From: Rickettsiales bacterium
GTDB taxonomy: Bacteria; Pseudomonadota; Alphaproteobacteria; UBA8366
Reading direction: 5' to 3'
Assembly: GCA_002724555.1 (NCBI GenBank)
Contig: PBOZ01000030.1
Location: forward strand, 22,830-86,829
DNA: 64,000 nucleotides
Shown here: in pieces, positions 43,178 to 50,764 of the stretch
Numbering within the stretch: position 1 is the stretch's first letter
How the letters are laid out: every line of letters starts with the position of its first letter
Position numbers and translations under genes: made by a program
The notes under the pieces: model-generated
Databases searched by the model: none
What the model saw: the letters and a program-made list of their open reading frames with translations, nothing else
Told to the model about the DNA's origin: nothing

Positions 43178-44332
43178 CTAAGCTCGTTGCTGGGCCTCCG
43201 CAAGTTTCCGTCTGTAAATCACCATTTTTTGTATTTGCTTTGTACCGTCACCAATATGCAAGCCCATGACCTCGCGCAGGCGTTGCTGAAATGGCATATC
43301 CTTCGAATAACCACCGTGACCATGAAGCTGCAAACATTGATGAATGGTCTCAAACGCGATTTGCGGCGGCCACCATTTGCACATTGCCGCTTCCGCCGTA
43401 TGCGGCCGACCTTGGTCTCGGAGCCATAAAGTTTTGTAGCATAGCAGACGAGCCGCTGTTAGTTGAGTTTCCGCAACAGCGAGCGGCTCAGTCACGCCTT
43501 GGTTCTCGGCAATTGGTTTGCCAAAAGCTTCACGTTCGAGGCTATAGGACCAAGTTTCATCCAACGAGGCTTGTGCCGGCGCTATACACTGTAGACCGAT
43601 CAACGCCCGGGAAAAATCAAACCCACCCATAACTTGTTTAAAGCCCATGCCTTCGTCGCCAATCATGTTTTGCGCTGGCACCTCAACATCATCAAAGAAT
43701 ATGGAACCACGCCCTACAACGCCCGAGCCGACATCCGTAAAGGTCGTACGCCTGATGCCAGATTGATCTAGATCGACCAGAAAGGCAGTAATGCCATGGG
43801 CCCGTTCATCTTGGGTTCCGGTCCGAGCGAATACAATGCCAAGGTCTGCCTGATGCGCCATCGAAATCGACGTCTTTTCGCCGTTCAATATAAAAGTATC
43901 GCCTTTGCGATTCGCACGAAGACGGATGTTCGCAGCATCAGAGCCTGCGCTTGGTTCGGTTAGAGCAAGGCAACTCGTCGTCCGGCCGCTACAAATCGCG
44001 GGGACGAACTTCTCAGACATTTCGCGAGAACCGTGCTCGGCTATAATCCCGGCATTCAGGGTATTCAACAACAGTATGTAGCCGACATTAAGGTCTTCCC
44101 GCGATAAAGCCTCCATGACAATACCCTCTGTAACAAAGTCTTGTCCAAGACCACCAAGATCTTCCGGCAGCGATGTACCGATGAACCCAAGTTCACCCAT
44201 CTCTAGGATCAGTTGCTTATCGAATGCCACTTGACCATCATGCGCCAGATAACCAGGCGCCAACCGCTCTGATGCAAAGCGCTGCGCTGCCTCTCGGATC
44301 GCCTCCTGGTCTTCCCTAAAATCAAAATCCAT
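43178..44332 (-). CDS. Acyl-CoA dehydrogenase
   Basis: A 384-residue FAD-dependent acyl-CoA dehydrogenase. FDFREDQEAIREAAQRFASERLAPGY is the N-terminal helix, GFIGTSLPEDLGGLG and ALTEPSAGSDAANIRLRA the FAD and substrate regions, LHGHGGYSKDMPFQQRLREVM near residue 340 and HIGDGTKQIQKMV at the end. The usual EGT of the C-terminal catalytic loop appears as DGT; such DGT variants are common in some subfamilies, where the base may lie elsewhere. It is coupled to the SDR-like gene downstream and starts 54 bases after the GST gene. Confidence 0.9.
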   Translation of the reverse strand: MDFDFREDQEAIREAAQRFASERLAPGYLAHDGQVAFDKQLILEMGELGFIGTSLPEDLGGLGQDFVTEGIVMEALSREDLNVGYILLLNTLNAGIIAEHGSREMSEKFVPAICSGRTTSCLALTEPSAGSDAANIRLRANRKGDTFILNGEKTSISMAHQADLGIVFARTGTQDERAHGITAFLVDLDQSGIRRTTFTDVGSGVVGRGSIFFDDVEVPAQNMIGDEGMGFKQVMGGFDFSRALIGLQCIAPAQASLDETWSYSLEREAFGKPIAENQGVTEPLAVAETQLTAARLLCYKTLWLRDQGRPHTAEAAMCKWWPPQIAFETIHQCLQLHGHGGYSKDMPFQQRLREVMGLHIGDGTKQIQKMVIYRRKLAEAQQRA

Positions 44333-44386
44333 GCTTCATCCGTTCTTTAGAGATATTTGCCAACCGGACCGATCTCATGACGACTA

Positions 44387-45049
44387 CTACGCCGTTGTTA
44401 TTGATGCACCACTTGCTTTTGTTTCCGCTGCCGTTCGGGTCGGCGGCGGCACGCGTACTCCACGTTGGCATCCAGGTCGAGCTGCCATCGAAGCCATCCA
44501 GCGCTCGAGATGTGCCAGTCCGTCTGTCGGCACCCGCGCCCACTTATGACTTCGGATCCAAGCCCAATTCGCCATATCAGCGATGGTGTATTCATCCGCC
44601 AACCATTCGTGATCAGCGAGATGCCGGTCCAAAACTTCATAAAGACGACGGGTTTCATTGTGATACCGTTTGCGAGCCGCCGGCACATCTTCTGGGAAAT
44701 AGCGTTCGAAAGCAACCGCTTGTCCCTGCATAGGCCCAATCCCGGACATCTGAAACATTAGCCACTGCATTGCCGCATACCGACGCTTGAAGTCGCTCGG
44801 CATGAATTTTCCACTCTTCTCCGCGAGATAGAGCATGATGGCACCTGTCTCGAAGATGGTTAGGTCTTCCACATCGTGATCGACAATGACCGGTATCCGG
44901 CCATTCGGATTCATTTGGTAGAACCATTCCTCATGCTGCTTCCGCTCGCTGAGCTTCAGCACGATTGGGTTATAAGGCAATGCCATTTCCTCAAGGGCAA
45001 TCGACACTTTCCATCCGTTCGGCGTTGCCGCCGTATATAAATCAATCAT
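44387..45049 (-). CDS. Glutathione S-transferase (YfcG/Ure2p-like)
   Basis: A 220-residue soluble GST. The thioredoxin-like N-terminal domain reads MIDLYTAATPNGWKVSIALEE, NPNGRIPVIVDHD near 52 and the glutathione-binding ETGAIMLYLAEK near 72; the helical C-terminal domain has WLMFQMSGIGPMQGQAVAF. The TPNGWK and NPNG patterns match the YfcG/Ure2p-like group, which has disulfide-bond reductase activity. The frame goes 36 codons further upstream into the SDR gene, but the ATG at 45049 immediately follows that stop. The final GVRVPPPTRTAAETKASG is a short disordered tail. Confidence 0.88.
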   Translation of the reverse strand: MIDLYTAATPNGWKVSIALEEMALPYNPIVLKLSERKQHEEWFYQMNPNGRIPVIVDHDVEDLTIFETGAIMLYLAEKSGKFMPSDFKRRYAAMQWLMFQMSGIGPMQGQAVAFERYFPEDVPAARKRYHNETRRLYEVLDRHLADHEWLADEYTIADMANWAWIRSHKWARVPTDGLAHLERWMASMAARPGCQRGVRVPPPTRTAAETKASGASITTA

Positions 45050-45050
45050 A

Positions 45051-45758
45051 TCACCAGGGCTCTTCAAAGGGTCGTATTTCATGTAGATAGGACCAAGTCG
45101 ATCGCGGCTGATGGGCGATATGATAGACCTCCCCCGCAATCTCCTCTGGTTGTGCAAAAAACTTCGCTGGCTTGTCTGGCATGCTTTTCCGCACCATCGG
45201 CATGTCGATCATCGCATCGATGATGACATAGGCGACATGTACCCCCTGCGGCCCTAATTCACGCGCAAGACTCTCGCCTAGAATGCGTTGTGATGCCTTC
45301 GTCGGTGCAAACCCTACAAAACGAGCGGTCCCCCGACGGGCGCCCGTATTACCCGTAATCACAATGGCACCGCCGCCCGCTTCGACCATTGAAGGTCCGA
45401 AAGCCTGTGCCGTCATCAAGAGGCCCGTTGTGTTGGCCCGAAAATTCCGCTCGAAATCCTTTGGGTCTAGTTCGCTATAATGCTTAAAGGTCGCCAACGA
45501 AGCATTGTAGACAATCACCTTCGGGACACCCTGATCGGAATAAATTTGTGCTAACGTGCTTCGGAAACTCTCAATATCCGTTATATCCGCGGCATATGGC
45601 GCGGCATAGGTAATCTCATTCGCCCACGTATCGAGGCGTCCTTGATGCCGTGCGATCATCGATACCTTGTAGCCTTCAGCTACAAAACGGCGGACACAAG
45701 CAAGGCCAGTCCCGGCACCAACGCCCACGACGAGACAATGCGGACGATCCTTTATCAT
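45051..45758 (-). CDS. Divergent SDR-fold protein (FxxxK variant)
   Basis: A 235-residue SDR related to the gene at 42378. The cofactor motif is VGVGAGTGLACVRRF, VIYNASLA substitutes for NNAG, and the active-site positions read ITGNTGARRG (no serine) and FAPTKASQRIL, so tyrosine is replaced by phenylalanine while lysine stays. C-terminal PEEIAGEVYHIAHQPRSTWSYLHEIRPF matches the same sub-family. The ATG at 45758 has GGAAGG six bases ahead; the frame is open to 45773. Reaction unknown. The GST gene starts one base after its stop. Confidence 0.85.
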   Translation of the reverse strand: MIKDRPHCLVVGVGAGTGLACVRRFVAEGYKVSMIARHQGRLDTWANEITYAAPYAADITDIESFRSTLAQIYSDQGVPKVIVYNASLATFKHYSELDPKDFERNFRANTTGLLMTAQAFGPSMVEAGGGAIVITGNTGARRGTARFVGFAPTKASQRILGESLARELGPQGVHVAYVIIDAMIDMPMVRKSMPDKPAKFFAQPEEIAGEVYHIAHQPRSTWSYLHEIRPFEEPW

Positions 45759-45917
45759 ATTTGCACCTTCCACATTTGATCGAGTGAGTTATGTTCTGCG
45801 TCCCTGGGTCGATAAACGACTTTGGTCGATACACCCAAGTTTTCAACGGTTGCAAAAATCCAGTAAACATTACCCACAGCCCGATTTATGTTAGCTGTCG
45901 ATCAAACCTAACCAAAA

Positions 45918-46748
45918 ATGTGCAAACAAATGAAAACACTTCACGTTAACGAATACGACATGGCCTATCTCGATATTGGAGAGGGATTGCCGATCATCTG
46001 CATACACGGCTCACTCAACGATTTTCGGGCTTGGAACGCTGTATTAGGACCTTTTTCTGCTTCCAATCGATTAATCGTGCCAAGTATGCGCCACTATTTC
46101 CCGGAGCAATGGAACGGGCAAGGTGGCCATTTTCGAATGGATCAGCACATCGAAGATACCATCAGCTTTATTGAAGAATTGGACCTGGGCCCTGTCAACC
46201 TCATTGGGCATTCGCGCGGCGGCCATATTTCGTTTCGTGTTGGGCTTCAAAGGCCTGATCTCATTCGAAAGCTGGTCTTGGCGGAACCTGGTGGCACGTT
46301 AGAAGAAGACCTGATGCCGGCGGATGCCGCAATGCTGTCCGAGGGTGCCGGCTCACGTGCACATGTCGCCCAATCAGCAAAACGGATTGCGGCTGGCGAC
46401 CTTGAAGGCGGACTTCGAAATTTTATCGATGGGATCAATGGGCCCGGTGCCTGGGAAAAGCTACCGCTGGTGGATCGACAAATGCGTGCAGACAATGCGT
46501 ATACGTTACTGGCTCAAGTAAATGAAGGCCGCCGCCCTTATTCGAAAGCCGACGCGGAGGCTTTGTCTCTTCCAACTCTATTTATCGGTGGCGCAGATAC
46601 GACAGGCCTATTGCCAGTTGTCTTGCAGGCCCTGGCCGGGCATGCACCCCATGCGGAGATCGCCATCATTCCTAACGCAGGCCACAGCATGTTTCGACAA
46701 CAACCTAAAGCGTTTTGCGACGCGGTATTAACGTTTCTTGCAGTTTAA
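45918..46748 (+). CDS. Alpha/beta hydrolase
   Basis: A 276-residue alpha/beta hydrolase. ICIHGSLNDFRAW holds the oxyanion site, GHSRGG near residues 97-102 the nucleophile Ser99, and NAGHSMFRQQP near residue 262 the catalytic histidine; LFIGGADTTGLLPV probably bears the acid. A cap region covers about residues 140-200. A second ATG at 45930 is equally plausible, and no clear ribosome site is seen before either. It stands alone on plus between the minus-strand SDR set and the MetE-like operon. Confidence 0.87.
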   Translation: MCKQMKTLHVNEYDMAYLDIGEGLPIICIHGSLNDFRAWNAVLGPFSASNRLIVPSMRHYFPEQWNGQGGHFRMDQHIEDTISFIEELDLGPVNLIGHSRGGHISFRVGLQRPDLIRKLVLAEPGGTLEEDLMPADAAMLSEGAGSRAHVAQSAKRIAAGDLEGGLRNFIDGINGPGAWEKLPLVDRQMRADNAYTLLAQVNEGRRPYSKADAEALSLPTLFIGGADTTGLLPVVLQALAGHAPHAEIAIIPNAGHSMFRQQPKAFCDAVLTFLAV

Positions 46749-46766
46749 AACCCATTCGTCAGCCGC

Positions 46767-47792
46767 TCAAAGCGACAAGCGGACCGCTTCGGCACCCGCA
46801 ACCAAGGCATGCATTTTCTGACGTGCCAGATAACGCGGCAATGCCGAGAACCCGCAATCACCGGTAACTGAAAGTTTTTCTGCCGGCACAAATTCCAAGC
46901 AACGCCGAATGCGGGTAGCTACTTCCTCCGCGCTTTCCAGGTAAAAATTCTTCACGTCAATCACACCGGCCGCAATTTCAAATCTTTTGGATAACGGACC
47001 GAGCAACTCCACATCTGCCATCTGGCGGTTTGCAAACTCCAGGACGAGCTGATCACATTCGAGTGACGTCATCGCATCCATAAGCCGGCCAAACCCTCGG
47101 TCGGCAAATGGTCTACCCGCATTATTGCCAAAACATACATGCACCGCATACTTGCCACCGAACCCATCCGCCACTCGGTTAATGAGGTCGGCGGCCTCGG
47201 CATGGCTATATCCAAGCGGCGGGTGTGGGAGCGCCGGTTCATCCAGCTGAACATAATCAGCACCGGCCTCAGCAAGCGCCAAAACTTCGCCACGCACCAT
47301 TTCTACAATCTCGTCGAGGACATCGTCACGATTGCGATCGCCCAACTCCATTGGCATTGCAAAGGTAAGTGGCCCCGGCATGGCAACTTTTAGGAGCCGA
47401 TTGGGCGCTAAAGCCTTTAGGGCAAGAAAGTCCTCTACGACACCGAAACCGTCCGGCGCTTCAACCCGTCCAATCACTTCAAAGCGCGGCGCCATATCAT
47501 AACCCGGAACACCAATTTTGCGGCCAGGCACGATTCGGGATAATCCAGTAACGCGATCGAACATCTCATAGACAAAGCGCTGTCGACGAAGCTCGCCATC
47601 GCTAAGAATATCGACACCCGCCTCCATCTGGTCCAAAACAGCGATCCGCGTGGCGTCATCCAAAGCCTCCTGGATGTCTGCTTCCCCTACTGATCCATCC
47701 CGAATTTTTTTCTGGAACGCGATAAACCAGCCCGGCGCGGCATAGCTGCCAACACCCATAGCAGGTAATAGTGGTGTCTTTTCCAACGCCAT
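46767..47792 (-). CDS. MetE-core (UROD/MetE fold) methyltransferase
   Basis: A 341-residue protein of the cobalamin-independent methionine synthase C-terminal fold (COG0620). VGSYAAPGWFIAFQKK is the N-terminus. The Zn set of MetE is visible: His and Cys in VHVCFGN, Glu in LVLEFANR, and Cys in VTGDCGFSALPRY. It lacks the N-terminal MetE barrel, so it is a stand-alone core. Known relatives transfer a methyl group or coenzyme M to a thiol (methionine synthase core, epoxyalkane-CoM transferase). The ATG at 47792 lies 13 bases after the luciferase-like gene; the longer frame runs into that gene. Confidence 0.87.
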   Translation of the reverse strand: MALEKTPLLPAMGVGSYAAPGWFIAFQKKIRDGSVGEADIQEALDDATRIAVLDQMEAGVDILSDGELRRQRFVYEMFDRVTGLSRIVPGRKIGVPGYDMAPRFEVIGRVEAPDGFGVVEDFLALKALAPNRLLKVAMPGPLTFAMPMELGDRNRDDVLDEIVEMVRGEVLALAEAGADYVQLDEPALPHPPLGYSHAEAADLINRVADGFGGKYAVHVCFGNNAGRPFADRGFGRLMDAMTSLECDQLVLEFANRQMADVELLGPLSKRFEIAAGVIDVKNFYLESAEEVATRIRRCLEFVPAEKLSVTGDCGFSALPRYLARQKMHALVAGAEAVRLSL

Positions 47793-47805
47793 ATTTATTG
47801 TTGTC

Positions 47806-48834
47806 CTAAAGAAATTTAGGCATGACCTTTTCCGTAAACGTAACAAAGGAACCATGACTCAGAGGGGCGACCATCAAGTATTCAAGCGGCACGGTCTCTT
47901 CCAACTCTTGCAGCTTATCGACCACTTTTATCGGGTCACCGCAGATCGCGACTTCGTCAACATATTTGGCGACCGGATCCCCGCCTTCTCGGATAGTTTT
48001 GTTGAGCGCGTCCATCTGCATAGTCTTCTCTCCACCTGCGTCTTTACCATAAATATTTTCCTTCTTGCGCAGATAGGAGCCAAACATGAATTCAGCACCG
48101 CGACGGCCCACCTCTGTAGCCTCGCTGGAGGTCTCCGCCATCGCCAAAGTCCGCGCCATTGGAATATCGTGCCCATTGGTCGGATGCCCACTAGCAGACA
48201 GTTTATTCCGATAATAGCTCCGTTTTCCTGCCAACTCCTCAAAAGTTGCATGCGGATCCATCATGATCGAGTAACCCTCTTCACCTGCCCAATCGAGCGC
48301 GTTTTCAGACGACGCCGCCACCCATACTGGCATCGGTTTCTGACGCGGCTTAGGGAGAACCTCAACATCTTGGAAATTCCAAAATTGTCCCTCGTAGCTA
48401 AATTTATCGTTTTGCCAAGCCGTAAGAACGATATCAACGGCCTCGCGAAACCTAGGATAACTCTCACTCGGCTCAACCCCAAAGATACGGTGTTCGGTCG
48501 GATCGAACCCGCGACCAGCACCCCAATTCACGCGTCCGTTTGATAATTGATCCAGCAGCGCCACTTCTTCAGCAAGGCGCAGCGGATGATAGAATGACGC
48601 AAGCGAGACCGCCGTTCCGATTCGAATATTCTTTGTATGAGCAGCGATATGCGTACCCATCATGTGCACAGACGGGCAAACGCTGTAGGTGCTGAAATGA
48701 TGCTCCGCGAGCCAGACCGCGTCGTAGCCACACTCGTCCATCATACGGATACGATCAAAGGCTCGGTCGTAAACTACTTCCAGAGGGTTCCGCCGACCGG
48801 GCCAGCTAAAGAATTGTAAAACGCCAAACTTCAC
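47806..48834 (-). CDS. LLM-class flavin-dependent monooxygenase
   Basis: A 342-residue luciferase-like monooxygenase of the bacterial luciferase alpha type. MKFGVLQFF begins the barrel, GYDAVWLAEHHFSTYSVCPSVHMMGTHIAAHT is next, GTAVSLASFYHPLRLAEEVALLDQLSNGRVNWGAGRGF covers the flavin region and PMPVWVAASSENA the C-terminal part. The frame extends upstream to a TTG, but AAGGA lies seven bases before the GTG at 48834, which gives the standard start. It sits between the class III aminotransferase and the MetE-like gene in one minus-strand operon. Substrate unknown. Confidence 0.9.
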   Translation of the reverse strand: MKFGVLQFFSWPGRRNPLEVVYDRAFDRIRMMDECGYDAVWLAEHHFSTYSVCPSVHMMGTHIAAHTKNIRIGTAVSLASFYHPLRLAEEVALLDQLSNGRVNWGAGRGFDPTEHRIFGVEPSESYPRFREAVDIVLTAWQNDKFSYEGQFWNFQDVEVLPKPRQKPMPVWVAASSENALDWAGEEGYSIMMDPHATFEELAGKRSYYRNKLSASGHPTNGHDIPMARTLAMAETSSEATEVGRRGAEFMFGSYLRKKENIYGKDAGGEKTMQMDALNKTIREGGDPVAKYVDEVAICGDPIKVVDKLQELEETVPLEYLMVAPLSHGSFVTFTEKVMPKFL

Positions 48835-48861
48835 TGTCTTTTCCTTCAATCTAATTTTGGC

Positions 48862-50217
48862 TCAGGCGTAGCCAAACTCTATTTCCATATCACCGATCGC
48901 GCCATCTAGAATTTCAATGATACGGTCCACTTCATCCTCACTGATGCAAAGGGGAGGGGAAAGAGAAATTATAGACGCAGCGCGCGTCAGGAGGCCACGA
49001 TTCTGAAGACCATCTGCCAAGGATTTCAACTCCTCTCCAGTTTCGGAGAACTTTTCCTTTGTCACTCTGTCCTTCACGATCTCTATACCTGCTAGCAATC
49101 CAAGGCCCCGGACATCACCAACAGTGGGATGTGTGCGGAGCTCTGCCAAGCCTTTCAGCAGACGTGCGCCCATTATTGCAGAATTTTCAACCAATCCTTC
49201 GCGTTCCAAAATTTCAAGGTTGGCAAGCGCCGCTGCGCAAGCGACCGCATGGCCACCATAGGTCAACAGATGGGAGAGTTTATTATCACCCTCAAACGCT
49301 TGCATTACATGGGAACGGCACATAACACCACCAATCGGCGCATACCCACTGGAAAGGCCTTTAGCCATTGTAAGAATATCGCCTACCAAATCCCAATGAT
49401 TCGAAGCAAACATCTTACCGGTCCGCCCAAAACCATTTATAACTTCGTCCGTGATTAAGAGGACACCGTGTTTATCACATACTTTACGTAGACGCCTCCA
49501 ATAGCCATCTGGCGGAATAACAATACCGTTTGAAGCAGAAATTGGCTCGGCAATGACGGCCGCCACCGTCTCCGGATTCTCATACTCAATCATCTGACCG
49601 ATTTGATCGGCACAGAGAAGATCGCACCCCGGAAACGTGGCTCGGAAATCGCAACGATAGCAGTGGGGCGGTGAGGTATGGAGAACTCCTGGCATGAAGG
49701 GGCTGTGAAACGGGTCACTGGCCGGACGCGTTCCGCTAACACTCATCGCCGCATAAGTTCCACCATGATACGAGCCTCGACGTCCAATCACCTTCTGTCG
49801 CTTTGGTTGACCATTATGATAGTGGTACTGGCGAGCAATCTTGATCGCCGATTCCACCGCCTCCGAACCGCCAGAGCAGAAGAACGCTGTCGTCTGATCC
49901 CCAGGAGTGATTTCGGCCAGGCGGGTAGCCAACTGAATAGCGGGAATCGTCGTCGCCTGAGTTGAGCTGGCATAAGCGAGCTTACCAGCTTGTTGGCCCA
50001 TCGCATCGCCAATTTCCTGACGACCATGACCAACATTGACCAACCACAAACCGGCCAGAGCATCAATGTACTCCTTGCCGTCGATATCCTTCACGATCAC
50101 ACCTTTACCTTCGACGAGAATGCGTTTGCTATGATCCCTATCCAAGGCGCCATATGACGAGCCATGCATAAGTATGTGCTCGGCGCCCGCCTTCTTCAGC
50201 GCAAATTCGTTCGACAT
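48862..50217 (-). CDS. Class III (omega-type) PLP aminotransferase
   Basis: A 451-residue fold-type I aminotransferase of class III. KDIDGKEYIDALAGLWLVNVGHGR is the N-terminal segment, FFCSGGSEAVESAIKIARQYH the cofactor phosphate region, GRRGSYHGGTYAAMSVSG, LLITDEVINGFGRTGKMFAS with the pyridine-binding Asp, and TMAKGLSSGYAPIGG with the PLP lysine near residue 290. It resembles omega-amino acid:pyruvate and taurine:pyruvate-type transaminases. GGGAGAGG precedes the ATG. It leads a probable operon with the luciferase-like and MetE-core genes, so amine removal may precede oxygenation. Confidence 0.9.
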   Translation of the reverse strand: MSNEFALKKAGAEHILMHGSSYGALDRDHSKRILVEGKGVIVKDIDGKEYIDALAGLWLVNVGHGRQEIGDAMGQQAGKLAYASSTQATTIPAIQLATRLAEITPGDQTTAFFCSGGSEAVESAIKIARQYHYHNGQPKRQKVIGRRGSYHGGTYAAMSVSGTRPASDPFHSPFMPGVLHTSPPHCYRCDFRATFPGCDLLCADQIGQMIEYENPETVAAVIAEPISASNGIVIPPDGYWRRLRKVCDKHGVLLITDEVINGFGRTGKMFASNHWDLVGDILTMAKGLSSGYAPIGGVMCRSHVMQAFEGDNKLSHLLTYGGHAVACAAALANLEILEREGLVENSAIMGARLLKGLAELRTHPTVGDVRGLGLLAGIEIVKDRVTKEKFSETGEELKSLADGLQNRGLLTRAASIISLSPPLCISEDEVDRIIEILDGAIGDMEIEFGYA

Positions 50218-50764
50218 TTTTAACCTCTCCCACGGTCACTTTTGTTTACGAGGAGATATCCTCCACCGTAATGCACTTCTCAAACTTGCCAGAATTCATA
50301 CGTGTTGAAAAATCACGTGTTACGTCGCGCTCCAATAGTGTCCTTATTTTTGGGAATTTCACATGCCCGTTGTGCCTAATTTATCAAGCGGTTCGAGCAC
50401 ACTCTTCGCTATATTTGGATATCATTATTCGGGGCCTATCGTTGTAAAAAATACCTTCAAGATCGAGCGTGCTTCTGATCTCTTTCTCCAAACTTCGGCC
50501 AACGGAGAATTTGCCGGCTGACTAGCCAGACGCGACTTGTTCATGCCCAAACGGGGCTAACCAAACTGAGAGTTGGTGGATAATATTTCCCGAACTCGAA
50601 CTTGTCAGCAGATCAAAAGTTAACCTTATCTACAAATCTATGTGGTGGCCGAGAAAATGACCTCTTACCGCACCCGGTTCCAAAATTTGTTTGCATTACG
50701 GCACACAAACCGCCACGACACTTAAATCTATGACAATTATATATTTGACGTTAGCTAACTTGAA
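50218..50764. other. Intergenic stretch with a possible redoxin-like relic
   Basis: These 547 bases lie between two minus-strand genes. I see no strong terminator. A plus-strand frame at 50271-50447 (58 codons) includes VLIFGNFTCPLCLIYQ, resembling the strand-CPxC-helix start of thioredoxin-fold redoxins, then loses similarity and stops. It may be a decayed gene fragment or chance. The remaining 300 bases show nothing I can name. Confidence 0.3.

Noticed and set aside
44377..44733. A plus-strand frame covering the end of the GST gene.
   Set aside because: Shadow of the GST and the gap beyond it; no family resemblance.
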